From the NCBI GenBank assembly GCA_963970005.1, contig CAXAMN010015424.1, positions 62,001 to 126,000 on the forward strand: a stretch of DNA of 64,000 bases, in the 5' to 3' direction. The notes under the pieces were generated by a model. It worked only from the letters and a program-made list of their open reading frames with translations, was not told the origin of the DNA and made no database searches. Positions 22,101-33,273 of the stretch are shown here, one piece after another (the stretch's first letter is position 1; every line of letters begins with the position of its first letter). Origin of the DNA: Durusdinium trenchii (taxonomy: Eukaryota > Sar > Dinophyceae > Suessiales > Symbiodiniaceae). A program made the position numbers and the translations under genes.

Positions 22101-25100
22101 AGGAGTTCCTAGACTCCAAGCCTCCTCAACCGCCGTGGGGTCCTTCCTGCCTTTTTGTGAAGGTGCCGATCGAACAACATCCAATTTTTCACTCAGTCAC
22201 CTGCCATAGCCTGTTGTGAAATTCCAAGGATTGACACGAAAATTCTCGGCATGGATACATCCCCGCTTCTAAAGCTACCCGGTACCGGGGACATCGTCTC
22301 GAAGAACCACCGGTATCGGACATCGGGACCGGTGACGCCTGTCCCGAGCTGACGCGACCTGACCCGAGCGGAGCCAGGTATTACTACCACGTGGACCCAC
22401 AGCTGGAGGGAGGTGACATGGAGTTCTGTGGGCGCGAGCCGATGGATGTCCTGGGCATTGGCGATTGTAGCAACAACTATGGAAAGTTCCCTTGGAAGCA
22501 GGTAGCACGTGGTGGGAGTGGGTGGGCATTTTGGGGAGTCTGTTGAGGTGTTTTTTCATCCTACCCTTCAACCCAACAGAAATTGAAGCAGTTCCGGCGG
22601 GTCTTCACAAGATTGAGTCCACCATCCGGGGGGGGCTGCCATTGCCCATGTTCTGCGGACGGGCTTTGATGCATGTGGAACTCATGCCCTGTTCTGTGGG
22701 GGTTTATGAAGCTTGACGTCTGACTTCCAACAGATACAGCTTTACACTGTGGACACCTGCAAGTTCATGTCCTGAAAACTCTGTGTTGATCAGGCTTCAG
22801 TGCAAAAGGGTTAGATAGACCGGATAGACCTCCAACCATTTGCTGGCACAACACCTGCTGGAATGGGTGTTGTGGGGGGGTCGAAATGCATCCGCCTCTT
22901 TTTACACCTCTCTCCCCGAAGCCAGGTTCCATGCGGCCTCCGTGCGCGCGGCGCTGCGCGACGGACCGGAGACCCGCGTGGCCAACTGCCGAGTGCCGAT
23001 CCGCGGCTCGGCACCGGACGACGAATCGGCGGAAACGGCCCGGAGACGGGGGAGGTGTCCGGAATTCCTTCTTTGTTGTCTGTATTGGGGAGGAATGGTT
23101 CCTTTTTTGTTTTGTCTTGACCCATCTTGGCCCAACACCTTGGGGAGGTCTGTTTCTGTATTGAATGCAGATGGTGACTGCCTCATGGAGGACATGAAGG
23201 GTCTACTATATATTCTTTTTTTGGAGCCATAAGGTTTATTGGTTTCACCGGTTTCTTTCCGGAGTCTCTGGATTTGTGGGGTTATTCTGAAGCTCTCGTT
23301 CTCGAGTTCTTGGCCAAAAAGAGCCGCCAAAGAACGCCGACCAACCAAACACGAAACACGAACGACCAACCAAAGGGGATGCAGGAACGGATTCCCCTCG
23401 CTTTGGTCGGTGGATGCAGTCCGGTCAGGTGACTGGGAACCGGTCTTCGTCCAGAACTTCTGAACACACGGCCCTTACTTTTGGACCGCTCGCGCACGAG
23501 CAGACAGGCCCCTGGATGACCAGGTCCGAATAGCAAACAGGTATACGTAATTTTTCCACTTCCGTTCCGGGGAATGTGGGCCCCAGCAGCACAGACATAT
23601 TCTTAGTTTAAACGTAGACGATGCGTGCCTCCCCAGGCTTTTCGCACAGTTGTTTTTTTCTCCCGACATCGTTTCAACCGATGAATTGACTTGAGAGGCT
23701 TCCAAAGAGACGCCACGCAGCGTACCTTTCGACCCAAAAACGGAGCAGCGGAGCAACGTACTCTTGAGTTGAAGAGAGAACAGGACAGAAGAACTGGAGC
23801 GTTCTTGGTCGCACAGGTTCATGAAAATGACGCTACTAGGGGCTCCTGGCCTTACTAGGAGCATTTCATGGAACGAAAGGGCCTTGCGATTGGCGGCTCC
23901 TGGAGCGGCGGACGGAGGCTCTGACCAGCGAAACAGGCGCAGGATGACATGCTCCCGAGCATCGGGCGGCCTCGGAAATGTGGAGAGAATGACGTGGGTG
24001 AAATCGAGCTGCTTCAGAAACCACAAGATCCACGAAACCGAACAAAGCACCAATGCATACAGCTCCTTTTTAGGATACTTGGAAGTTGTGTGGGTGCTGC
24101 TTGAAGTGGTGACAGACATGCAACAACCAAAATTGGAAGTCGTTGACCATCTGCTGGAGCTGACAAAGATGCAAGAAAAAGACACAGGCACACTGCACAC
24201 AGGCTGTGTGTGCGTTGGAATGGCCATTTGGAAGTTGCGGTCCTCTTGCTCACAGCTGGAGCCGCAGCAGCAGCAACAGCAGCAACAGGCTCAACGGCTT
24301 TGTTGGCTGCAGCTCCGAATGGCCATTTGGAAGTTGCGCGCCTATTGCTTCAAGTTGGAGCAAGCAAAGATGTAGCAAAGAAAAGCAACGGCTTTGTCCC
24401 TTGCAGCTTGGAATGGGACGTACCCCACCCACTTCTCCACACAAATCCACCTCACACCGGACAATCACCACGCCAGACTTACCACACCAAAGGTACACAA
24501 ATTGCAAACACAGCGTTTGAAACCGATGAACGTCAGAATGATTCCCAGTAGTGCTTTCCATGGATCTCAGCTTCAGAGACCCAGCGTAACGATGAACGAT
24601 GAACGTCAACGATGACTCCCAGTAGTCACTGTAGTGCTTTCCATGGACCTCAGCTGAAGCTCAGACCGTCAGCCGACACCGGAATTGTCTTAGACTGTGT
24701 GGCCACGTCGAATCAGCCTTTTTTGCTCCGACTCCAAGGTGAAGGCACCTTGCTGGTCTTCTCCAATTGCCACTTGGAGAAACCAGTCGCCATCCTGAAG
24801 CCCATTTCAGCGAAAAAGCCCCAGCCCCACCCCAGCAATTCCAGCTTCCGGTGCGACTTGCCAGTCAGGAAACTCCTCCACGCATCAACCTCAAGGTTTT
24901 GTCACAATCAGTAACACCAAACGATTGAATTTCTAGTTCCAACATGTTTCAGGACTATTTTTCTTAGTGCCTTTTCTTGCTCCCACCACAGAACAACAGC
25001 CCTCCAACCCCCCCACACGCCGCACGGCGTGGTCCATGCGTGAGGCCAGCTGGTGCACCGCGTTTTGAAGATGGTGAACAGGGGCACGCACGAGGCCTCG

Positions 25101-27398
25101 AGGGACTTCGTGGCGCTCTTCGTGTTGGACCCGGCCTTTGGAGAGTTGAGGCGGAAGAGGGGTGTTGTTGGGGAAGAAGATGAGGAAAGAGCTTGGATGA
25201 AGAAGGTGGAAGGAGGCATAGAAGTAGAAGAAGTAGAAGCCTGGAGATGAACAGTTTCGGCCACCTACTTAGTCGCTCCAAATAAGATAGCAACGTTTAA
25301 ACGGATTTAGAATAGGTCAGTTGCCGGCTCCTGCCTAAGGCCTGCCAGAAGCGTGCTGAGTGCAGGCTACCACGTCGCGAGAGCCCTCCAGCGCTGCGGC
25401 GTCGGCATGATGGGATGTCCACAGGTGAGAGGACACTGCGGCGGGGGGCGATGCAGGGAGGCGGCGAGGTTAGGTTGGCTGGGACACATTTTTGGGACAC
25501 CCCTAACAGCCCAACCCCTCGTATTCGTGGAAAGGTTGGGCTGTTAGGGGTGTGACGGCATGACGGGCAAGTTGGTGTGTGGTTGGTTGGTCGATTATTC
25601 CCAGGCACGACCAGTCTGGGACTGCCATCTATGCCTACATTCACCCCCCTGGCACCACCCCAACTGATCGGCAGTCCTATGGCAGTCCCATTAGTCGTGT
25701 CTGGGATTTCTTTCTTCCCATGTGATGTTAAAGGACCTCGGATGGGCGCCAGGGTCTGAGTGTTGCCTCAAGGAACCATTTTCGCTTCAGGATTGGGGGG
25801 ATTGGGGGGGGAGATCACGCCGCCATCGCTCCTGAAGCCTTTGAGTTGGCCTTTTATTGGGTTTTACCGCAGACAGCAATCGCGATTGAAGTAATCAGAA
25901 AAGGAACCCGGTAACTCCAGCAGCAGCTTCACCACCCTCAGCAAAGCAAAGACAACCAACGCCTGGTCCTTTCAGTGAAACAGAAAAGCACTTTTCCATC
26001 TGCATGTCTTGGCTCCTTTGCTACACTACTCTTTCTTTATTTTATTTTTTCTCTCTCTCTCTCTCTCCCCCCTCTTCCCGCTGCGCAACTCTCCTCTTTT
26101 CTTTGCTCTTCCCTTCTCTTCTGTGTCGAGGCGGTCTCCCTAATCCTGGAGTTCCTGGGCATCCGCCCCAGCGCAGCACAGCGAAAGCTCACGCGCAACG
26201 CGCTGCTGCGGGAGCAGCTGCAGCCCAGCGGAGAGTTCTGTGGGAGCTCGCAGGTGGAGCCGGAGGGGAAGGGAGGGCCAACCGGGGGGAAGAACATGGA
26301 AGAAGCTGAGGGGGCTTGCCAGGGACAACCTGACAACCGTGTTTCTTGGCACGAGAAGTTTCGTTAATGATGGAACATGGAAGAAGGTACGGGCAAGCCC
26401 GCGTCAGGGCCAATAGCAGTGTTTTTGGCACAAGAGAGATCTGATGGGGTATGAAATGATGCGGTGCATTGGCTCAAAGTCCATCAGAACCATTTCTCGG
26501 AAAGGTTGGTCGGACTCTCAACCGGCGCATGTTCGCTCCAAAGACGGCGCCAGATGCCAGACTTCAAGATTCGCGGAAGGATAGGTTGATCCACTTTGGT
26601 CAACTACACTGTCTGAAACAATCGTGGAAGTGGAACGTAGGCCCCTGGAAGACCAATTGTCCTCTGCAAGGGGGGTCTCAGCTTCCATGATCGTTTGAGG
26701 GAGAGCAACTTCAAATTTTGGGAGCCAGACGTTCTGCCGGCAATCACCCCACCGGTAACGTTGCCACCGCAGAAGCTTCTCCACACACTCTCAGTCCACC
26801 ACACTCTCAGTCCACCACGCCGTTGGCCAGGTCCATGCGACGGGGAATGGCTGCTACAGCATGATCGGTTGGCTTCACCACCTGCTGGGGAAGGGCAGCG
26901 GAAGTTCACTGTGGATGTTCGAAGGGGCAGACTGGAATGGCCACAAGCTTCTCCAGGTGGAGATCCAAACTACTCGTGACGGAAGCAGCGGAGGGGAGGA
27001 TTTCTCACCGGGCAATTCCAGATATATAGTCAAGATCAGTGTAAAGATCTTTTTGGGGTGATGTGGGAATCTAGCCAACATCTCGCAAAACATCAGAGAC
27101 ACGCCACGCCACCCTCATCTTGGCTTCGAACGTCCATCAAGAAGTTGGAACTTCTCACCCACCCTCACCCACCGAGCATTTGAATCGCGTTGCGTGATCT
27201 CTCTCCTCTGAGCTTCTCCTTCCCTTCCGCCACCCACCGCTGGTTCCGTGCGTCGTTCCGCGCGTCCAGGGCTTGAACTTGCCACCGGAGCAGCTGGGCC
27301 GCGGGATGTCGGAGATCCTGTCCTTGGACACCGTGGAGCTGGACTGCCGCCTGGAGTACCGCGGGCTCCGGAGCCCATCCTGGTCGGAGCTGGAATGA
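19106..27398 (+). CDS. DUF4246-like protein gene (about 12 exons)
   Basis: I read exons at about 19106-19295, 19541-19731, 20085-20240, 20672-20775, 21242-21350, 21759-21891, 22378-22501, 22926-23002, 24739-24768, 25045-25135, 26130-26253, 26831-26956 and 27270-27398. Diagnostic pieces are VWVPSEFDVTREG, then YVGLWHVDGHREHVAAVVL|YYYHVD, then EGTLLVFSN|C, then QLVHRVLKMVNRGTHEASRD plus FVALFVLDPA, and finally VHATGNGCYSMIGWL. These match the order of DUF4246 proteins, which have a double-stranded beta-helix fold related to 2-oxoglutarate/iron oxygenases. The two His in WHVDGH and the later H in LVHRV are candidate metal ligands; this is inference. Introns after 21891, 23002 and 24768 use GC donors with exact frame continuity. 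TGA 27396-27398 ends the gene. The 5' end and the 20-21 kb exon limits are uncertain, and an exon may be missing near 22.6 kb. Confidence 0.65.
22378..22501 (+). CDS. DUF4246-like exon, metal-fold core
   Basis: The exon runs from GCCAG|GTATTAC to GAAGCAG|GTAGCA. It reads YYYHVDPQLEGGDMEFCGRE, then PMDVLGIGDCSNNYGKF. The preceding exon ends in CT and this one starts with G, so Leu is restored across a GC-AG intron. This is the strongest single exon for the family call. Confidence 0.65.
24210..24420 (+). pseudogene. ankyrin-repeat fragment inside an intron
   Basis: The frame contains two near-identical ankyrin second helices, NGHLEVAVLLLTAGA and NGHLEVARLLLQVGASKDVA, separated by an alanine/threonine run from a CAG/CAA repeat and by GSTALLAAAP. 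It lies wholly within the long intron 23003-24738 of the DUF4246-like gene, on the same strand, with no complete repeat array. It is probably a stray duplicated fragment. Confidence 0.55.
25497..25553. repeat. perfect 20-bp inverted repeat in an intron
   Basis: 25497-25516 and 25534-25553 are perfect reverse complements (ACACCCCTAACAGCCCAACC and its complement) around a 17-base loop. They lie in the intron between the LVHRV and SAAQRK exons of the DUF4246-like gene. Confidence 0.9.
26616..26696. repeat. intronic stem-loop with GGAAGACCA core
   Basis: Outer arms 26616-26630 and 26682-26696 pair at 13 of 15 positions. The interior contains GGAAGACCAATTGTCCTCTG, related to the element at 48943-49013. 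The element lies inside the intron 26254-26830. Confidence 0.65.
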
Positions 27399-28551
27399 GC
27401 AGACCATATGGAGAGCGGAGAGTATTGGAGAGTATTGGAGAAGGGGAAGGCAGATCACGGATTCTAAGGTGGGATGTGGATGTGGAAGATGCATGGGTGA
27501 AGTGAACACTTAAAAAAGTCATCTCAGAAGTTGTCAAGCAGTTGTTCCAAGAGTTGCCGCTTTCCTATTTGTGACTGGTTAAGGGGGAGGTGGGTTGTAC
27601 AGGGGTGTTTGAGGGGCCTGGGCAAGCAGATGGATGGAGATTGGATCCCCGGTAGAAAAGTAGGGGAAGATTTGTCATGTTCCCAGTTGATGCATGCCTT
27701 GGCCCATCAACAGTACCAGCGACATGGTAGACTCAAATGCCCAACCCCACTTCCCCAGACATTCGTCGTTTCAATCTGCGAGCCCACCGCTGCGAACGTG
27801 GAAAAAGTCGTTGAAAGAAGCGGCTGCTGCATTGGTTTGCGTGATGTGAAGTGCTTCAAGGTTGTTCTTAGGATGTGAATTTGGGTCAACGCCCAAGCTC
27901 ACACAACCGATATTTATATGACAGTTGATTGACAAAACCACTAACCAGACTGGTCTTACATCACTATCATATGGAGGATTTCTGCTCAAATTTCTACATT
28001 AGCCCGCTGATCGTTGAGCGGTGTGTTCTCAGGGCTCTTGCACGGAGAAGTGATCTAGCATTTTCGTTCAAATACTCCAAGGATGGATGCTTTCCACGTT
28101 TATAGCTATACTCAGGTGCTATTAAAGCGAAATGCTTCTATAGAAGGTGTTCGTTTTCTGCTGCCACTTGCTGTTCAAAGACACGCATTTCACACCGATG
28201 CTGTGCAATGGCTTGTGTTTGCGCGCCTCTTTGACAAAGAAGTTTCTGCCCGTGCAAGTGCGATGGCATATGCATTCGGCGAGCCTGCAAAAGTTTTTCA
28301 CCAACAAGACCCACAAGAAGTACTGCAAATGTGGAAAGCCCAGCGCCCTTCTTTTAGAGAAGTGTGGCTTTGCCCAAAGTCTTTGACATCCATTTTTGTT
28401 CATGGGCTGCGTTTACGTAAACCGAGAGCTCCGGTTTTTTCAACCATTCCCAAAAGCCGCGACAACTGAAAAAAGAAAACAAATAAGCCGCAAACAAACG
28501 AAGCCGCGAACGACAGAAGCGCCGCGTAGGCAGCTATTGTGGCGAAGCCTT
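27399..28551. other. intergenic stretch between DUF4246-like and HIT genes
   Basis: A 128-codon frame at 28083-28469 has balanced composition but no family I recognise, and an overlapping frame has a short CKCG-x-PSALLLEKCG segment. I see no splice-supported exon. No RNA gene is apparent. Confidence 0.4.
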
Positions 28552-30550
28552 GGGAGATCACCACATTGCGCCCCTGAAGCGCGATCCGCTGCTCACGGCG
28601 GTGCTCGGCACGGGAACGAAGACCAGTGACGACTTCGAGGAGCTCTACCGATCCTTTCAGTTCTTGGTGTTGAAACACCGTACCTTGACATCTGGGAGTT
28701 TATTTTGTGTTCTGGAGGGGGGACGGTTTTCCAGGGAGGAGAGAAGGATGAAGGATGAAAAACTGCAGGTTAAGCCGATGCCGTGACATGTTTTGGTGAC
28801 TCGTTCCAGACAGGGGGCAGAAGAAGGTGAGAAGAGTTTTCGTGTTGTCCGCATTCGTGTTTTCAACATTTACAAGGGCATTGAGCCTCAATCCTACAAC
28901 AACATCCAGTGGTAGGTGATGTGTGCCAAGTGCTTGATTGCTTTTTGGAAGACATGAATGACATCCTCTGCGAACACGGGGGTGGCCATCCACTTCCATG
29001 CTCCTTCCAGGGAACCATTTTTCCCCCACTTCCATCTTTCCAGAGAGTGCAGTGTAGTACCAGGACCCTCTAAGGGGTGCCCAATGGAAGCCTATAGGTA
29101 GTGTAGAGTAGTCCATTGGACACCCCTTGGAGGGTCCTGGTATGTAGCCATGCTGTCCCCTTTGAAGCTTCTGCCCTGCCGCTGTCTGGAACCGGAAGCG
29201 CGCCTGCTTAGGCTATCCCGTGGGCGAGAAGCATCTGCTGGTCCTGCCCAAGGGCACCTTCTACGACGTGCGACAGCTGCGGAAGCGGGACATGCCCATG
29301 CTGGAGAAGATGCATCTTTGGCTCCCATTTTCAGGCCGTTTCTTTTCTCCCAATCAGGTCCAACCTTCATCAAAGAGTGTTGGTGGAAGACATGGGGCTC
29401 AATTTTGAATTCCATCCTGGAGAAGATGCTCCTTCTTTTGGATCATTTGGGTCGGACCTTCATCCAGGAGTGTTGGTCCCTTCGCGGCAGCTGTTTGATC
29501 GGAGTGCAGGAGACTGCTTGGAGGTTGAGGGTGTCCAACCGCCTCAAAAACTCAAAGACTCGACTCTCTAACATTCTCCAAGCTTTTTGACATAGGATCT
29601 TGTTGGGTATAGAAATGCCATTAACTCGGCTCAGGTATCAGAAGGGCTTGGAGTACTTGGATGCTCCCGGACGTCCTGTGGCCTGTGGCTTCTCATATCC
29701 TGCGGACTACAACCACCTCCACTTGCACCTGGTGGGGTTTGGGAAGTGAAGATGCAAGCAAGAGCTTAGTTCCTAAGGAAGCTCTATGAAACTCCTTTTT
29801 CAGCTGCCAGCCTTTCCATTCCCATGTCTACAGGAGAGCCCATATTTGCTCACCCTCCAACCACCACAGCAATGACACAACGCAACCAAGCAAAACAAAC
29901 ACCAACCAGCCCACAAGGCCGTAAGACCACAAGACCCTAAACTACTGAGACTGAAACCCTAAAACCTCACCGTTTTGGGTTTCCTCACCTTCTTGGGCTT
30001 CCCACTCCCACGCAGCGGTCGCCACACCGCGCAGCGGCCAGCGTCGCTGAAGCGCAGGTGCTGCCGCCCTTCCGCTCGGTGGCACTCTTCGAGCGCCACG
30101 TCTTCTATCCGCTGCCCGAGGTCCAAGTGCAGCTGCAAAGGGGGCTGGTGAAGCCTCACCCCGTGCTGGACGCCCGGCTGGTACAAGCACCGAAGGCTCA
30201 GCAGGTTGGGGGCAGGTGGTTAGCCACGAGGGGGATGGATTTCTGACAGAGTGGATGGTGTTGCCTCCAAGTGGGTGAAGTCAACATCTCTTGGCCTTGG
30301 TGCTTCCCTTAACCCCCCTTGCATCATCACCACATGCTTTTGACCGTGGTGCCGAACGGAGGACTTCGACGCGGAGGAGGCGCAGAACGCGTGGATCGCG
30401 CGGATGGACGCGGCGGCGCGGCGGGGCTTCACCGAGGAAGTCCCAGCGCTGAGCACGCCGAGGGACCAAAAAGGAGTGGCAACGGACCGGGATGTGTCCC
30501 AGAGGATTGGATGGGTGGTTGTGGTTGTGGTGGGGTGTGGCGATGCCTAG
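28552..30550 (+). CDS. HIT-domain (histidine triad) protein gene
   Basis: Exons are about 28552-28650, 28814-28911, 29212-29310, 29635-29731, 30058-30204 and 30362-30550 (stop TAG 30548). The third reads YPVGEKHLLVLPKGTFYDVR then QLRKRDMPMLEKM. The fourth reads YLDAPGRPVACGFSYPADYN followed by HLHLHL, the histidine-triad H-x-H-x-H nucleophile motif. The fifth reads PPFRSVALFERHVFYPLPEV. Exons four to six join in phase 0. HIT enzymes hydrolyse or transfer nucleotides; the Y-x-HLHLHL region resembles DcpS/aprataxin-type members that act on capped RNA or adenylated ends, but the exact substrate cannot be read. The first two exons are assigned only by position and coding look. Confidence 0.65.
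29058..29142. repeat. 30-bp inverted repeat in the HIT gene
   Basis: 29058-29087 and 29113-29142 are reverse complements at 28 of 30 positions, around a 25-base loop. The element lies between the YNNIQ and YPVGEKH exons. Confidence 0.9.
29635..29731 (+). CDS. HIT catalytic exon
   Basis: The exon is bounded by GGCTCAG| and CACCTG|GTGGGG. It ends with HLHLHL, and the middle histidine of the triad is the expected catalytic nucleophile in the family. The preceding GFSYPADYN matches the G-x-H/Y-x-PP-x-Y segment common before the triad. Confidence 0.7.
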
Positions 30551-30687
30551 AGGGTGGGACATCACTCAGGTCGGGACTCCTCAATCAGTTGGACTCCAAC
30601 TCCACAAGGGTACGAAGATTCATGAGTTCATCACTGCGCACCACGGTTGATCTATCCCAGGACACACCGGTAGTTGGACCGGACACG

Positions 30688-30795
30688 GAGGACACGGGTC
30701 TCCCCGAGGCGATGAGCGCCTGTGCGAAGAGCACCGCCTGGCGCAAAGCCTTGGAGCTCTTTGAAGCCATGCCACGCCACGCGGACGCGAAGCAG
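30688..30795 (+). CDS. PPR-motif exon
   Basis: The frame reads DTGLPEAMSACAKSTAWRKA, then LELFEAMPRHADAKQ, covering one complete PPR motif of about 35 residues (AMSACAK, then W-x-KALELFEAM). It starts the third and densest PPR block, immediately after the HIT gene. Confidence 0.7.
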
Positions 30796-31049
30796 ACCAC
30801 GGATCGCGTCGGTCGCGTCGGCGTCGTTCTACGGTGGGCCGAAGAACCGTAAGGCCGTAAGGGTGCGACGACTTGCGACGACTGAAGTGTGAGGTTTGAG
30901 GTCTGGGGTCGGCCGATCGTCATCGGAGGGCATGCTGCAACCGAATCTGGCCATCATCGGTGGGCCGGCAGGCTTCGATGTGAAAGGCTTCACCGATGAA
31001 AGGTGGATTCTCTATAGGCTTAACGTTTTTTCTGGCACCAAGGGCTACG

Positions 31050-31165
31050 GGTGGAGCAGGACGTCGTCAGTCACAATGCGCCTTGGCCGCGTCGATGTGG
31101 CGCCGATCGGAGCGTTGACGCGTCGACCTGGGAGGCGCTGCTCGAAGCTTGCGTGCAGAAGGAGA
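31050..31165 (+). CDS. PPR-motif exon
   Basis: The frame reads VEQDVVSHNAPW, a PPR start, then VDASTWEALLEACVQKE, a second helix-like region. The motif is irregular, so some residues may be intron or decay. Confidence 0.5.
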
Positions 31166-31438
31166 CGGCGGCAGGAGCAGGAGCTGAGACGAGACGGGAC
31201 GATTCGAGCAGGAGCTGCGAACGATTCGGGTGGCCAACGAACATGGGTGTGCCTCGCCGGTGTGCCCCGCACAACTCTGCATCGCTGCGCGTTTTGCTTT
31301 GTTTCTTAAAACTTTTGCTATCTTTTTTGGTGGGGGATAGGTCATGGTGGGTCTCTTGGGATCATCCGTCGTTCATGAGTCAAAAAGAACGCCCACGTCA
31401 TCCTCTCCACTGACCCCCGGACCGCCTCCTTCTCTCAG

Positions 31439-31522
31439 CGGTGAAGGAGTTGAAGAGATCTTGGCGAGCATGAACGAGGCCAGGCCGGCGCCGTGGTCAC
31501 GCCGTGGGCGTGGTCACCGCTA
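31439..31522 (+). CDS. PPR-motif exon
   Basis: After CTCTCAG| the frame reads GEGVEEILASMNEARPAP, resembling a second PPR helix (EEILASMNEA) and spacer. It stops at TAG 31520-31522 unless spliced earlier. Confidence 0.45.
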
Positions 31523-31533
31523 GCATCCGGTCG

Positions 31534-31562
31534 CAGTTCGGTCGGAACCTGCGACCGAACTG
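31534..31562. repeat. perfect 11-bp hairpin
   Basis: CAGTTCGGTCG at 31534-31544 pairs perfectly with 31552-31562 around seven bases, just after a PPR-like exon. Confidence 0.75.
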
Positions 31563-31826
31563 TGAGTGGCAAATTGCCAGATGGTGCATGTTCTAATATC
31601 TCCAGACGCTTTATTCTCGGGGCTCCGAGCCTCTTGAACCTTTGGCAGATTCCTCCAGATGTGACCAGGCCCATGTAACTCGACAGGGTTTACTAGCGTG
31701 TCAAACCACAATGTATGTCTCATAACATGCTTCAGTGTTTCTTCCACTGGATGAGTGCAGGGTTTCGCCCTGACTTGTTGTGCGAACCAAGCCTCATGTG
31801 AGACGCCACCAGCGTGGGAGACCCTG

Positions 31827-31920
31827 GAGGCGTTGATCTTGCCCAATTTGATCAGCTACAGCACTGCACTGATGGCCTTTGAAAAGGAGGGGCGATGGGA
31901 GGAGGGGCGCCTTGTCTGAG
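31827..31920 (+). CDS. PPR-motif exon
   Basis: The frame reads LPNLISYSTALMAFEKEGRW, then EEGRLV. LPNLISYSTALMA-x-EK-x-GRW is a textbook first helix of this PPR family. TGA at 31918 ends the frame. Confidence 0.65.
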
Positions 31921-32352
31921 ACAGATGGATATGTTCAAGATGGAAGGGTTTGGCTGGTTGGCCGCGGCCGACCACGAACATGAAAACAGCTCGTCATTTG
32001 ATAGACATGTGGCCATGACATCGAAAACTAGAAACTTGGACCTTGGAGCATATCGCACAAAATGCAATTTCTTGCTACCAAGGGATCTCAATCGTTTATG
32101 GTCGCGGAGAGCCAGGTTGCACTATCCATAAGGGCAATCCAGCATCGCTAACGAAGAAAACACCGAACCAAGGAACGCATCCATGACGGGATGCTACACC
32201 CACACCCACCGGCAAAAAACATGAAAAGAAGAACATCAATGATCGGTTCGTGCCGGTTCGTGCCGGGTCACGCATCATCTGGCGACCTTTTTGCAGAGGT
32301 GCCGCCCACCCACCAGTCCACAGACCTTCTCCCGCTTGGGCCGACGACCGAG

Positions 32353-32420
32353 GCTTCAGCTGCTGCGGCGCATGCGGCAGACGCTCCTCCAGCTGGATGT
32401 GATTTGCCTCTCGGCGATGA
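32353..32420 (+). CDS. PPR-motif exon
   Basis: After GACCGAG| the frame reads LQLLRRMRQTLLQLDVICLS, then AMS. This is a second helix (LQLLRRMRQ), a spacer and the DVI start of the next motif. Confidence 0.65.
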
Positions 32421-32709
32421 GTCTAGTGGTCCCAACAGCTGGGAAGGGTGAGACGGTGGGAGGAGCGATTGGTAGTGGGCCTTCTTATGGGCCAGGTTGC
32501 AATCGATGTGTGGAAGGACTTGCTCAAGTGGGTGTATAAGTCCGTAATGGTGTGTTTCCAAGAGCTTCCGGCCTCTTTGCGTGTACGCCTCAAAGAGAAG
32601 CAGTCGCACTGGGAGCAATCAACATGCCATAGACAGTGCTAGAACATGCTAGAACTTGACTGCACAGCCCGCATGGATTGGAGCTCGACGTTCAATAGAG
32701 ATTCCCTTC

Positions 32710-32775
32710 TGCCAAGGCTACAACTCTGCCATGAGCGCGTGCAAAGTCGCCAGCCAATGGAATCTCGGCAGCGGG
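32710..32775 (+). CDS. PPR-motif exon
   Basis: The frame reads FCQGYNSAMSACKVASQWNL, matching YN-x-AMSACK-x2-QW. The second helix is absent. The same frame continues downstream into the 33-bp repeat region. Confidence 0.6.
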
Positions 32776-33047
32776 TGCGACTTTACAGATGCCCAGTTGA
32801 TTGGGCCCATGCCCATTTGCACATGTTGTTATGTGGATGTTTGTGGCTTTCTTGCGCCACACGAGGCAGGCCGCGTGGCAATTGCTGCGCCCCAGCGAAA
32901 CAACGGTTTCTTGGCACGAAGAAGCAGCCTCGCTGGAAAGACCTCTTTTGTTGCAACATGTTTGGGTCAACGGGGTGGGTTTGCCCGGAAAAGCCGCCTT
33001 TCCTATGACCCAACATGGCCTGGTGGGATGCAGATGATCCACTTCGC

Positions 33048-33222
33048 TGATGGTGATGATGATGCGGATTATGTGCTGATGCGCTACACGCATGATGCAG
33101 ATGACGCGTTGATGCGTTACAGACATGATGCAGATGATGCGCCGATGCGTCATGATGTGGATAATGCGCCCAACGTGCATGATGCGGACGATGCGCTGAT
33201 GCGTTACGGGCATGACGTGTAG
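33048..33222 (+). repeat. 33-bp in-frame minisatellite
   Basis: Five degenerate copies of a 33-base unit encode an 11-residue repeat of the form DADDALMRYRH. The copies stay in frame to TAG 33220-33222. A (GAT)n microsatellite follows. Whether the frame is translated is unknown. Confidence 0.75.
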
Positions 33223-33229
33223 GATGAGC

Positions 33230-33230
<1 letters not shown>

Positions 33231-33273
<43 letters not shown>
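33231..33273. repeat. (GAT)n microsatellite
   Basis: About fourteen uninterrupted ATG/GAT triplets adjoin the 33-bp repeat, which is itself GAT-rich; one may have seeded the other. 33274-33809 shows no gene. Confidence 0.95.

Noticed and set aside
22560..22720. Frame with IEAVPAGLHKIESTIRGGLP as an extra DUF4246-like exon
   Set aside because: No clear acceptor or donor and no match to the expected segment between the YYYHVD and ANCRVPI exons.
28083..28469. 128-codon frame as an upstream exon of the HIT gene
   Set aside because: No family resemblance and no splice site joining it in frame.
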